From: Membranipora membranacea
Taxonomy: Eukaryota > Bryozoa > Gymnolaemata > Cheilostomatida > Membraniporidae
Reading direction: 5' to 3'
Assembly: GCA_914767715.1 (NCBI GenBank)
Contig: OU612065.1
Location: 38,256,001-38,320,000, forward strand
DNA length: 64,000 nt
Shown: positions 13,479-25,143 of the stretch, one piece after another
How positions within the stretch are numbered: position 1 is the first letter of the stretch
Layout of the letters: each line of letters starts with the position of its first letter
Translations under genes and position numbers: made by a program
Notes under the pieces: generated by a model
The model's database searches: none
Told to the model about the DNA's origin: nothing
The model's input: only the letters and a program-made list of their open reading frames with translations

Positions 13479-13569
13479 TACTCTAGTCATTCCTAAAGTT
13501 AGTGAAGGAGTGTAATCAATGAACTAAGGTTTAGTTCATTGGTGTAATCAAAGAGTTAGAGTAATATGG
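13479..13569. repeat. Inverted-repeat element with ATTACTCTA ends
   Basis: ATTACTCTA near the left end and TAGAGTAAT at the right end form terminal inverted repeats. Inside is the palindrome ATGAACTAAGGTTTAGTTCAT. The overall form is that of a very short MITE. Confidence 0.6.
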
Positions 13570-13743
13570 TGAACATATGGGCAGGACATTGATTGCTGAG
13601 TCATACTACACGTTTTTCTAGTTTGTGCCCTTAAACATTGAGTCTACTGATTGATCCAGAATTCTCTCATTATAGTTCAGCTCTCTCTCTAGTCAAATTA
13701 TTATATAATTGCTAACTTAATTAATTATTTAACTTACTCAGGA

Positions 13744-13813
13744 CCATAGGACTGCTGCAGTTCCTGATTTTGGGCTTGGGCCCAAAATCAGGAACTGTGG
13801 CAGTCCTATGCTC
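13744..13813. repeat. Long hairpin upstream of TTC39C
   Basis: A near-perfect hairpin with arms of about 32 bases: CATAGGACTGC followed by CAGTTCCTGATTTTGGGC on the left, and its complement on the right around a TTGG loop. A few mismatches in the outer arm. The transcript of either strand would fold strongly. Confidence 0.85.
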
Positions 13814-14111
13814 AGGACTACTTCAGCCTGGTATTTAGTGTAAGACTCACTCTGTATGTATTTACATTTAGGCTACATATATATAGTTCTTTGTCTGACT
13901 GTCTGTGCCCTCCTGAAATGTGTGTGTGTGTTTGGCTATCATATGATTGTGTCTCACCTGGTTTGTTGACTACATGTAAGCAGTAAGGAGAGCCATCAAG
14001 TTCTAGGGATTTACTATATACTAGAGTTAGTTAGATCATAACAAATGTTAGTACATTCATCTACCAAATGTGCTACTGATACCTCTCAACAAAAGAGCCA
14101 TAGCAGTGCAA

Positions 14112-14385
14112 CTGTTTACACTCACTGCCCAATAGGCATCCGGTTGGACATCAGGATAGGTTCGTCGACCTGATGCTGTAACGTCTATAACCCGTCTTTC
14201 TCTGTTACAAACCCATCTCCTCTGTCACATTAGTGTCCGGATGCCTTTTATGCCACCGGATGCCTATTTGACATCCATCCGGTGGTTATCAAAGTGCCAA
14301 CCAGATGCCTATTTGCTAACCACCGGATGCCACGTGGGCACGTTTCCAAATAGGCATCTGGTTGAGCTCTTAGCGCAGCATTTTT
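14112..14385 (+). repeat. Dispersed repeat, copy A (inverted relative at 31.8 kb)
   Basis: A GC-richer segment built from repeated forms of CCGGATGCCTATTTG and its complement, with a middle part resembling CTGTTACAAACCCATCT. The right end contains CTCTTAGCGCAGCA. The same features appear in reverse complement at 31828-32112. It looks like a non-autonomous element made of many short direct and inverted subrepeats; no coding capacity is visible. Confidence 0.8.
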
Positions 14386-14937
14386 TAACTGCTCTGGGTG
14401 ATGGCTCTTGGCATTAACTCATTCTCAACCACCAAATTTTAGTGGTAGGGAGCACGCTGTGTAAGTGGATAGACATCTGGCCAGTTCAAACGCTTGTCAT
14501 GAAGTGGAACAGGCCAGGTACTTTTTTCACTAGAATGTTATAAACTTATAATTTATGACCAAGGAATCGGTGCTTATGGCTTCGTTCAGTGACAGTTTGG
14601 ATCTATGGGGCCTGACCATATCCCTGATTTGCCGTAAGAAGAGATACACCTTTTGGTTTTCCTACCAGCTTACCTCTAAATAACTGTATCTAGATGGCCA
14701 TGGGACTGTTAACCTGCTCATTATCTAGCTATATGGCCGTTTAGCTGCTGGTTATTAGCTGCATGGAATGCTAGAGGCCCATAGTTAGATCATCCTTCCC
14801 CTGATTACCAGTATTCCTTGGCTTATGAGTTTGGGTTGAGGGTGGTGCTTATAACACCAAATCGAACTCAAGTGATCGACATGAGTTTTTAGTCATAATA
14901 ATTTTGAAAGTTTTTCTCTGTATTTCAGAGCATAACT

Positions 14938-17900
14938 ATGACGTCAGCGGAAGTAGCAGCTGACCAGGAATTGACTGCGGGACTAGATGATGTCATGATA
15001 GAAGAAGCGGGAGTTGACGATGACAACGAGCTTGCACTTAAGGGAGTTGTGTTACTTTTGAACAATCAATGGGTGGAGAGCAGAGAGATGTTTGAAAAAT
15101 ACAAAAGCCACAGTGTCATTATGCATTTTGGTGGTGCTTTCGTGAACTACATGCAAGGTGAAGACTGGTATACCAAAATTGTGGCATTCTGTTAACAAAG
15201 AGAAACATGACTTTTCCAAGTTGGTAGCGTTATGTGACTTGGAGCAGAACCCGTTATAATCACAGCCACTGAAGCCATTATTTGATTTTCCTGATGATTT
15301 ATGATTGTATCGATACAAGGAACACTGAGGTGAACTATGGCTGGTGATTAACATGAGATATGGTTCAGCGATGATCAACTCTATCTCCACACTACCATAT
15401 TATTACTCACGACTATAAACGACTATAAACCAATGAACTCCCTCTCCCTCTCAATCAGTTAATATACCCTAGAGGAGTAAATATCGGCTGGAGTTAAGTT
15501 TGCCTAGTTCGGAGCTTGAACTCAATGTTAGCCAGAACATAATTTTGGCTAGCTTAGGTAGAAGTCTATATAAAATAAAGAGGGTGTGTAAATGTTAGCT
15601 ATTTTACAAAAAGGCGAAGTTTTCCTCCTGCGAATACTTTACTCCTCTAGGGTACACCAGTAGAAGAGTTGAGTTATCAGACCCAGACAGCTGTCAGATT
15701 GTACATCACCTCAGTGCTCTCAGAACAATCTGAAACATCTGTCACACTATACCAAGTGCACATGTGCTAAGCTAAGATGACAAACAATGCATAACATATT
15801 CTTCAAAGTTAAAACTTATTTGTCTTCATTCGATAGATATGTCCTCATATACACGAATACTTCCATCCCTCGTATGGTCAATTATATCCGGTATGGAAGA
15901 TGAAGGTACCATCATGGTGCATCGCATACTTATCTTTTATCAGTCCTCGGTATCTACACTTATACTTAGTCCTGCTATCATAGCTCATCATCACTCTGAA
16001 GGCAAATATTTGATAAAGCCCACAGCACCATGTGAGCCAAATACCCCGCAATTTGTACTCGCGATACTACCTGGAGCAAGATATAAATGAATGAACTTTT
16101 TAAACTCTATTATTATTATTTATTACTATTTGTTTATTTTCTCTGTAGCCATGATGTCAATGGAAGAAGAAAAAATGGCATCTGCAAAAGCGGGTCTCGA
16201 AGAAGTAGAGAAAAAATGCCGTGTGAACAACAGTATTTTCAAGGTATGATAAAATTTACTGTCACCCATCACATCTGCATAGAACATCGTCTCACCTCTA
16301 AAATTGAGAGGATAGACCGTACAGAGCAAATGAGGGAGTAAAGTTGACTAAGTGTTCAAATTATGTTTAAAGACATGCTTTGCTATTTCTATTAGAAAGT
16401 GGCTAATGGTTGTTGTAAGATTTCAGCAGTAGTAGGCCTATAATTTACCAATATTTTTGCATTGTGTCTATTGCATTGCATCAAATCAAATGATCAAAAT
16501 GAAGTAGATTGTAATGAAAGACGCTACCTCGCAGATTTTTATCTGATATGGTTATAATCCTAACCTATGTAGGGTTTAAGTCTTCTGGAATTAGTAAGTA
16601 CAATATACATATAACTCTTCTGTGCAGGTGCAAGGTATAACGCATTACTTCCATTCATGTGGACAGGTATTCAGTCTAGTCTAGGTTGGCGTGAGGGTTC
16701 TCAGTCTAGGGTGGCATCATGCTAGAAGTATACAGCTGTGTGCAGGGTAGATGGATAATGTGGCAAACACCACCAACGTCATTATTTTTGGGATCTTTGG
16801 CGCAATCGGTTACACCTCATGTCTCCCTCCTTGATTTCACCCAGGGCAGAGGTTAAGGACCAAACACGCCTCTGTTTCACAAGAGCACTCTCATGTGTTA
16901 ACTCTGGAGGTGACAATTCTTTATCTCTTTAACTGATTAGCTGTGAAGTATAATAATTTTAATTGTACCTTAGAAAGTACGTGGAACACTCTGGATTAAA
17001 ATGTGTCTTAGGGTATTGAAGCGCCATAGTAGACCATGAAAGGCTGTCACTAAAATACCTGTGGACAATTAGATGTAAGCTTTCTAAGCATGTGGTAAGT
17101 TTTTACTGACAGCGACCAGAGCATGTGCATATCTAGGAGTTCACATGGTCAAATCTTCTGGACTAGTTTGTCAATATGATGGGTGAGTGCCAGAGTAATA
17201 GTACCTTTTTGCCGCCAGCAAGCAAGAAATGGTTCCTTTATTAGCATTGGGTGGAATATGGTCAACTCATCTTATGATGTTATACTTCTTGGTCCTCAGA
17301 ATAATCTAACTTGTTTCACAATGACACCTTTTTCAGTCTCTGTTTTCTAAATGTTTTCCCAGCCGCAACAATCCCTCTTCTGCTGGTTCGTCGCGCTGCA
17401 ACAACCTTTGCAATCTCAACCTGCCAACAAAGCCATCCATTTATTGATGATGAATAAATGTCAATAAATGTCAATCTATATATTATATATGGTTTTTTTT
17501 GTGGAGGTACCATGCATCCTTTCGCAACAACTCTGTGTTAGAGATAGAAATAAATGCACCAATCGATATCAACGCTTGTACGACTGATATTTTAGAGGTT
17601 GAAGAAGAAGATGAAGGGAAATCAGCAGGCCGCTGTTGACGCTGCCACACAAGAGGACAGATGGACGAGTCAGATAATAGTGGCAGACACTCTTCTCTAT
17701 CAGGCTGTACTTACATTCATTAATCAGGACATACCCAGCTACATGAAAGGTAAGAACTATAGCTTTAGTCCTCCATCTTTCTGTCAACTTAGGGGTAGAA
17801 GTAGCCCCAACGTTGCCGATAGCAGGCGACATCCCCAATCATCACAGCTAGAGGCATTCCAGCTAAGATATCCTGAAAACTGCTGTTGAAAACGTTACAA

Positions 17901-20900
17901 ATTTAAAAAGTGCAGGGTTCTGTGAAACTCTGTTTTCCATTTTGTAGCCGATAGCAAGTGCGTATCTCTTTTGCAATTACAATTGAAACAGCCTAACAGC
18001 TGAAGTTCCAAACTATTTTAAATGTTTACTGCTGCTCACAGTTGTATAATGATACATCAGATTATCATGCCTCTGTTGGATATCATCCTAATATAGCTGC
18101 TGGAAGTTGATCAATGTTAGAGAGGATGGACCTGAGATATCCATCAGAGGCATGACAATCTGATGGATATCTCAGGTCCATCCTCTCTAACATTGATCAA
18201 TTTCCAGCAGCTATATTAGGATGATGTACCATTTTTGTTTATTAGCGCGATACTTAACTAATAAAAAATGTTAATGAATAGCTGAGATTCCATGACCATC
18301 AGTATATCAGAGTACACCCACTCAGATCCGTTGTAGAAATAATATGAAAATGTGGTATAATGTCTGAGAGTCAAAACACTGACTTGTTTCCAGTACCAGG
18401 GATGTATCTCTTTGGAAATTTGAAATGGGGCATGGTGCAATTTTGACCTGGAGTCCCAAGAAATCTGGTTGATCTCATCAGGTCTGAATTCACAGCATAA
18501 TCATTGATGTTACTTAGCTGGGAATCCTAGGAAATTGCGTTGTGAGATGCGCATTAATGGCAGTGTGAGCTGGTCTATAGTCACTTCAGTTCTATCGGGT
18601 TTTTCATACAATTCAGACATAACACAGTGCAAGCAATCGTAATAGCCTTCAACTGGAGCTATGCATTTAATTATGTAAACTTGTTTTTAAAGGTGGTTGG
18701 CTTCTAAGGAAAGCCTGGAAAATATACGAGAAAGTACATGCTGATATCACTAAACATTTCGAGGACAGTAAGAAAAGTGGTAAAGTCAAGGTCAAGGTCG
18801 ATACAGAATCTGATAAACTACTAGAGGATGATAAAGGTAGGTGTAAAGTTAGACAACTGTTCCATTCAGTTTGCCTGCTTACGATTATATATATATATCT
18901 GCTGTGTTTTACTCCTCGATTTTAGCCCTATTACTATTTACGTGGTTTGTCTTATAAATTAACACTGATCTGGTCATAGAAATCATGGTCTCATTTACCT
19001 ACCTTTGGAGTTGCCCCTCATTCACACATTAGCCATATCACAATGAAGAGGAGCAACTCAAAATGCTTCCTTATTGGACATCTGTACCGTTTCTGTTGGT
19101 AGATTCATCAAATGGAAAGAGTAAAACCTCACCTACCTCAGCCCCAGCAGGAGATGCTCCAGCTGAAGGACAGAACGCCGAGGAGCTGATGACTAGAGAT
19201 ACACTAAGCCGGCTACTCGGAGCTGTTAGCTTTGGTTACGGAATGTTTCAGCTTGGCTTGTCTATGATACCTGATAAAGTACTTAAGCTCATAGAATTCC
19301 TCGGATTCACAGCTGATAGGGATTCCGGACTCAAAGCTTTAGGTAAGATTCTCCAACAAAAGAGGAGTAAGATTTTTGCAGTAAGAAAAATTTTCCAATG
19401 TGCGCAGGCTTAAAATAGCAAAATTTATAACTAGCTAACATTCATGTAACCTCGTCGCATCATATTACATCTCATTGAAGTATGGGTGCTGGGTTAAGCT
19501 AGTCACCCAAACTAGCGAAAGTAGATTCTAGTTAAATATTTTCTCCTCTGAGGTATGTTGTGGCTGTGAACACAGCTGAAATTCATGGCATACCAATATG
19601 GTGTCCAATCTAATCACATATTATGTGTACAGCCCTACCAAAAGCTTAGATCAAGTTTGATTCAATTTGCCCGCATTCTGGTCGTTCCCATTCTACTGAT
19701 GAACCGAACGCGGCTCCAAACTCTAAATGCAGACAGATTGGATCATGCTTGATCTACCCATAGCTGGGCACATTGTAACTGACCTAATGACACTGTGACA
19801 CGGTGACACCAAGGAATCCTTGGTGACACTGGCACAAATCTATAGCAGGTCATAACAGACAGCCAGCATATCATATTTTCAATTTTAAAGTCTTCCGTTT
19901 AATTGTAACATTTTAATGATTAAATACATTATAATAGTCAAAATGAAGTTAACAATAATGAAATGGTAAAATGGTTTGCAGTCCCTAGCTTGCATGTTTA
20001 TATGATGTTATATTTGCGCACATATAGTTGTTGCAGTTTAAATGATATTAATGTTGGAATTATTTGTTATGGAGAGGTATAATCCTGAGGGTTCTGGGGG
20101 CTGAAACAATCAACCTTGAAAGCTCCACCATTGGGACTTGTATTCGCAACTTCTGCAGCACCAATCGCCTGGCAATGAGTAGTAAGCGCGCTAACCAATT
20201 GCGTCATCATACCATTCCCTTATGCATGTTAGACCGTTGTGTTTGTAGAATTCTCGATGGATTCTAAGGATATGCGAGCACCACTAGCCGTCCTTTCCGT
20301 ACTCTGGTATCATGTGCTCATGAAGCCCTTCTTCACTGAGAACTTCACTGATGAGGAACTGAAGGAGGCTACAGATCTCATAGACAAATATCAGGCTCAA
20401 TACCCACAATCCTCTCTCTTCCTATTCTTCAAGGGCCGAGCATGGCGACTGAAGAAAGACTTAGATTCTGCATTACAGGAATATGAACTAGCCAAGGTGA
20501 GAGTTGCAATTATCGATCATTATTTGAGAAATTTGAATTTGTCTGGAGGAGTGCGCCTTTAAATACTCTGAACAGTCATCTATAATGCATTTATACCGGA
20601 GGAAAACGCCCTTGCTTGTGAAACATGACTGTCTGACAACGCCTAACTCTTGCAAAATCACACCTAAAACTTGTATAGCTCTTATTATTGACTTCTTACA
20701 CACAATCTACTTATCTTACAGACTTTGTTGGTATGTGTACGATATTCTGGTCACCAGTTTGTCATGTGGGACGGTGTATAAATGCATGATTTATCATCCA
20801 TCTTCGTGATGATGTAAAACGCAAAATAGAGATTTTATACCTGCTCTTAGCAATTATCCTCTCTCAGCGATTCCTTGTACCTCATGCCTCATGCTATGGC

Positions 20901-23296
20901 TTAGTGTCTGGCTGGCATTTATATGATAAGCTCCTATCCCTGGTAAATTGCTACTATGATACCGTTATTGAAGGAGACGTTTTGCTTGGTACTTTGGAGA
21001 TCTTTGAAACAAAACCTTCATTTTTTATGGTGACTCCCTTTATCTACATTCTGCATGGGTAGAGACAGTGTATTACTATCGCTCCTTGGTGATATGGCAC
21101 CTTAGCTGGAATTGGAACATTAATTGATGCAGTTGAACAGTTTAATAAATTAATATTTGTGAATTACAGGACTGTTCTAATGGATCCGTAGAGCTGAGAA
21201 ATGCAGCACTATTTGAGATAGGCTGGTGTAACATGATGAAGATGAATTATGAAGTCAGTAAGGATGCCTTCACTGTCCTCCTGGTGAGTAGATCGAAACC
21301 TTAGAGCTCAAAGTATGGTGTTGGTCGACATTTTGTATGCTGTTGTCTTTGAATTTGTAGTCAGTTTCAGCATTTTCTACTTTTCTCTAACTCTTATACG
21401 GTGTAAGGGTCATATGAAGTGACTGCCAAAAATCTCGCTTTTTAGTCTGACTTGTCCTGTTTTATGTCATAAAATGAGAAGTCAAGCATTCAAAGTCTAA
21501 ATAGATGCAGATCCAGTTTGTTCAAATACACATTGACCTGCATTATGCAAGCCAATGAAAATTTACTGACAAAGCTCATAGATGCTTTTTTATTTACAGA
21601 ATGAGTCAAAATGGTCGAAGTGTTTCTACACCTACATGCTGACTCTCTGCTCAGGTGCTATGGGACAGGTCGAAAGCGCTGTTACATTGATGAAAACTGT
21701 ACCTGGACTAGTAAAGAAGAAAACTAACCAAATAGAAGCTTTTGTGAGCCGGAGAGCGCAGGTAATTATAATAATGTATTTGTTTATCATTTATTTGAAG
21801 CCGAATTGCCTCATATTTACATAGTATCAATTTCATGTGCGTCATTTGACAGATGGAGCTAACTTTTTTGACACTAGTTATTAGAAACTTATTACCAAAT
21901 TTTCATGGATTAGGGTTGGAAGTTTCGGCTTTAGTTCTATAGTCACTTCAGTGTTGTCTTTAGAAATGATGTAATTGTTTGAGTTAAACTATGGACATGT
22001 TGGTTGAATAAGAAGTTACTATTGCTAGGCTAGAATTGCCTACGTCGTCACCCCGTTTTAGTTTCTGTTCATTATAACAATAAGCAACTACCTGCTCAAC
22101 CTCATGAAAGTTTGTTAGTACAAAAAGATTTGAGTCACAAGGACAATAGTGTAGAAATATAGAACAGCTTGACATCACAGAAATTAACACAATACACTTC
22201 ACATAGTTACAGTATATTTTCACACCTGGCACTTTGTTTCCAGGGCCTGTCAAATCCAATGTTAGTTTTATAGTAAACTCTGTAATGAGTGATTTCTATT
22301 TTGTAGCAATTTAAGAAGATTAAATTGACGGACACATTATGTGAGCTGCTGATTCTAGAACTTGTATACATGTGGAATAATCTACCTCAATGTAGTAAAG
22401 AAGAGACGGAAAAGATGGTCGCTATATGTGGATCTGTAAGTTCAACCATCTTATCTTTATTTACAATCTACATTGATATGTATACAATAAAATAGATAGG
22501 TCATCAAAGTTATCTGCTCATATATTCTGAGAAGACAACTCTGTTATGTATAACTGGGCTTGTTTTGATTCGGCCGATATTGAACATGGTTTCTTTGTAT
22601 GGGCAACATTAATTAAGGTAAACTTTTGAGTTGTTGTTTTGCAACAATTATCTGTATCAGACATAGCATGAAATAGAGTCAGTGTAGTTAATGTTAGGAC
22701 ACGGTCTTCCAAACAGCTAATGGTAACGTAAACAATGTGGAATTTTGAATTCAGGTAGAGGAGAAGAAATTTTTCCATGTGAGAAGTCTGATTGAGGGAG
22801 CTCTCTACAGACAGAGCGGTGATCTGGAGTTTTCTGATCAGTGCTTCAAAGAAGCTTTAGCCAGACATGAAGGTAATTATAAATACAACAAGTAAGGATG
22901 GATATGCTGGTTGACCTCTATTTGATACTACGTGGCACCGTAATGTGACACCACAGTGTGGCGGTTGTGGTTGTCAGCACCACAGCTTCCCACAAACCAC
23001 GATAATTTTCTATATGATCCTCAAAAACCAATTCAATATATTGCTATGCCTGTTCATTGAGTTTTTCGGTTGCAGGTCTGAAATATGATTACCACATAGC
23101 AGCTCACGCCCTTTACGAGAGAGGAAGCTATGCCGTACAGTTCGAGGACAGAAAAGAAGAAGGAAGGAAAATGCTTTTGAAGGCTAAAGATGGATTTAAA
23201 GAGTATGATTTTGAGAACAGACTCAATGTTAGGATTAGAAATTTACTGAAAAATATGGACAATAAGCCGATGGAAGATGCTTCCGAAGCTAAATGA
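14938..23296 (+). CDS. TTC39C: Tetratricopeptide repeat protein 39C-like (IML2/TTC39 family)
   Basis: Eleven coding exons: 14938-15157, 16149-16243, 17596-17749, 18693-18836, 19103-19342, 20249-20496, 21170-21283, 21600-21761, 22307-22435, 22755-22872 and 23076-23296. All phases agree and the total is 614 aa; human TTC39C is about 580. Diagnostic TTC39C-like segments are GGWLLRKAWKIYEKV, LLGAVSFGYGMFQLGLSMIP, KVLKLIEFLGFTADRD, MDSKDMRAPLAVLSVLWYHV, LFLFFKGRAWRLKKDLD, ALFEIGWCNMM and the C-terminal YDFENRLNVRIRNLL. The family consists of degenerate TPR helices and is related to yeast IML2; human TTC39C has been linked to primary cilia and TTC39B to lipid metabolism. An acceptor at 14928 nine bases before the ATG implies a spliced 5' leader. 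The first about 30 residues are acidic and not conserved. Confidence 0.95.
15466..15656. mobile_element. MITE-like element with CCCTAGAGGAGTAAA termini, TTC39C intron 1
   Basis: Terminal inverted repeats ACCCTAGAGGAGTAAAT (left) and ACTTTACTCCTCTAGGGT (right) bound about 190 bp without coding capacity, flanked by TA on each side. This is the usual form of a TA-duplicating MITE (Tc1/mariner or PIF-like). A diverged relative lies at about 19360-19552 and a palindromic one at 11274-11346. Confidence 0.8.
18059..18225. repeat. Nested palindrome in TTC39C intron 3
   Basis: A long inverted repeat: the arm 18082-18148 beginning ATCATCCTAATATAGCTGCT is matched by 18159-18225 ending AGCAGCTATATTAGGATGAT, with very few mismatches over about 67 bases. 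A second inverted pair is nested across it: CAGATTATCATGCCTCTGT at 18059 pairs with the stretch CAGAGGCATGACAATCTG near the centre. The intron can therefore fold in two mutually exclusive ways. Confidence 0.9.
19005..19060. repeat. Short inverted repeat with GAGTTGC ends, TTC39C intron 4
   Basis: GGAGTTGCCCCTC and GAGGAGCAACTC form the ends of a segment of about 50 bases. Similar ends (GTTGTCCTCACA / TTAGGACAAC) occur at 48203-48235. Confidence 0.55.
19360..19552. repeat. Diverged relative of the AGAGGAGTAAA MITE, TTC39C intron 5
   Basis: Begins AGAGGAGTAAGATTTTTGCAG and ends TATTTTCTCCTCTGAGG about 190 bp later. Interior strings such as AAAATAGC and CTAGCTAACATT match the reverse complement of the element at 15466-15656. 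It begins 18 bases after the exon ending at 19342. Confidence 0.6.
19795..19836. repeat. Palindrome with GTGACACCAAGG arms
   Basis: A perfect palindrome GTGACACCAAGGA / TCCTTGGTGACAC around a two-base centre, within TTC39C intron 6. The arm core is shared with the hairpin at 2538-2586. Confidence 0.8.
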
Positions 23297-25143
23297 AGAG
23301 CCAGTATTAGGTTTATTTTCCTGTTGTGATCACTACACTTGTTGCTCAACCACACTATCATCGAGAAGTAATCAACTTCTCTTACTATCATAAATTCATA
23401 CGTGATTCGCATAACATAGACAAATTAATACGAGATAAACAACTTTGTGGGGTCCTAGTATCTCCTCGAGTAAACCTTCACAGCAGTAGGCAGTTTCTTT
23501 TCTTGTTTTATTAGTGATATATGTGACTGTCTTTCTGTCTAAGAGTGGTTGTGCAGACTTTGTGTTGTCTATTTCCGGCCAGTTGTTGCCAAACATATTC
23601 TTGCAGATTGTACCTCTTTTTGCGAGTTGAATTGTCATTTTGGGATATTTCCCTCGCCTAACTAAATCAATATTTTTATATATCCATATTCCATAGGTAT
23701 TTTATTTATTGTTGAATATCTTTTTCATATTATGTTCCAAGAGTTTTGCTTTTCATTTTACAGCACAAGCATTACGGCACTAACTGTCAAAAACTAAAAG
23801 GTGGTCTCCCACAGGTTAACCAACACATGCTATTTGCTTGATTGATGGCCAATATAATATAGTTTTATTTGAACCAAAAATGAAAATAAATAGACATGGT
23901 AATAACAGAAAAGTTAATCAGACAATAATATGGTTAGTGATTCAGTGTTTCGGCCAACCAAGTATTTCATTATAACATAGAGTGACATGATGTGTTACAT
24001 TATTTTAAATGTACACAAAAAAACTGTTTTCTGGCAAGAAAATAAAGAGATTTCCAGGATATTGGTGAAGAGTTGAATTTTTTCTATCAAACTTATTGAA
24101 ATTACAGCATGAAAAAAATACAGGGAATATATAGCAGATCTAGCCAAAAACATGAATGAACACAGGAGTAATAGTCTCAGTGAAAACTTATAGGCATACA
24201 ATTTGGCGCAATTTGAAAGTGCATAATTTTAAGAACATAAAGCCCCCACTTTTCCAATGGGTGATAGTCGGACTGTGAAAAACCCAATGAATGTTATTAT
24301 TTGATGACGGTTGACCTGACTGGAATGGTTTCAGACTACTTTGGAATATTCACAAAACTTTGTATAGATGTTATGGAGCTATTTGATGGGCACATAAAAA
24401 CACTTTCCTGTTACTTATTCTCCGGACACAGAATTACTTTGACAGCTTATCCATCCAGCTTAGAAGCTTATGGTTCATGATGAAACACTGTGCGATATAA
24501 AGTTCTAGTTTCAGAAAAATGCGGGTTACGAGTCAAAAACGGTGTCTATGTCCCCATCAAATAGTTCAGTAAAAGTCAACACAACTTTTTTGCAACATTG
24601 TAAAGTAATCTAATAATGTTCAACTTATGTAAAACAAAATGTTTGATAATGACAAGAATAACATACATCATCTAATTAATTGGTCACATTATGTCACCGG
24701 ACTCAGATATACAGAAAACTGATGTTGATTGGGTGAATGAAAACCCATATTACAATTTGTGGGATTCTTTTACAAACAAATTCTCCCTACTCCAAAAAAT
24801 CGAGGTTTGCTATTTACATTACGAAGAAGGTTACGTTATAGCATCTCTCTTCCCGAATAAAGAGAAAAATAACAAATACGGATTTATGAACTGTATTAGT
24901 GATAGATGATTCGCTTCTGAGCTAAATGTATTGTATGTTGATTGAGCTTCTTGGATACAGCGCCTTAGGGCTAGATACAGAAACGATGTGGTTGAGGAGC
25001 AGTGTAATAGTGCAAGTTGACTCCACACACAACCAGAAAAGATCCATGTCCCATTTTACGATTGATTTCAACAACCCAATGATCTGAGATGAATGGGATT
25101 ATTTCGTTGGTGAAGCAGAGTTTTTCTAGTAGTGGGTGGGGCG
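23297..25143. other. Convergent intergenic space, TTC39C to fucosyltransferase
   Basis: Holds the 3' untranslated ends of two convergent genes. A possible AATAAA signal for TTC39C lies at about 23885 on the plus strand. No other coding exon is supported. Open frames here (for example 24691-24909, plus) show no recognisable family and no splice partners. Confidence 0.5.

Larger units (their letters stand above)
12628..14928. promoter_or_regulatory. Intergenic space between the divergent FUZ and TTC39C genes
   Basis: The 2.3 kb between the two divergent gene starts must contain both promoters and any 5' untranslated exons. A TA-dinucleotide tract lies at 12649-12668, just upstream of the FUZ start. 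No clear TATA box or other core promoter motif could be assigned. It carries several inverted repeats listed separately and the end of a dispersed repeat at 14112-14385. Confidence 0.5.

Noticed and set aside
17316-17513. Minus-strand open frame of 65 codons
   Set aside because: It lies in TTC39C intron 2 on the opposite strand, without resemblance to a family or splice partners.
24691-24909. Plus-strand open frame of 72 codons (NPYYNLWDSFTNKF)
   Set aside because: It starts with an ATG and looks mildly protein-like, but has no splice sites in phase, no known domain and no neighbour to join.
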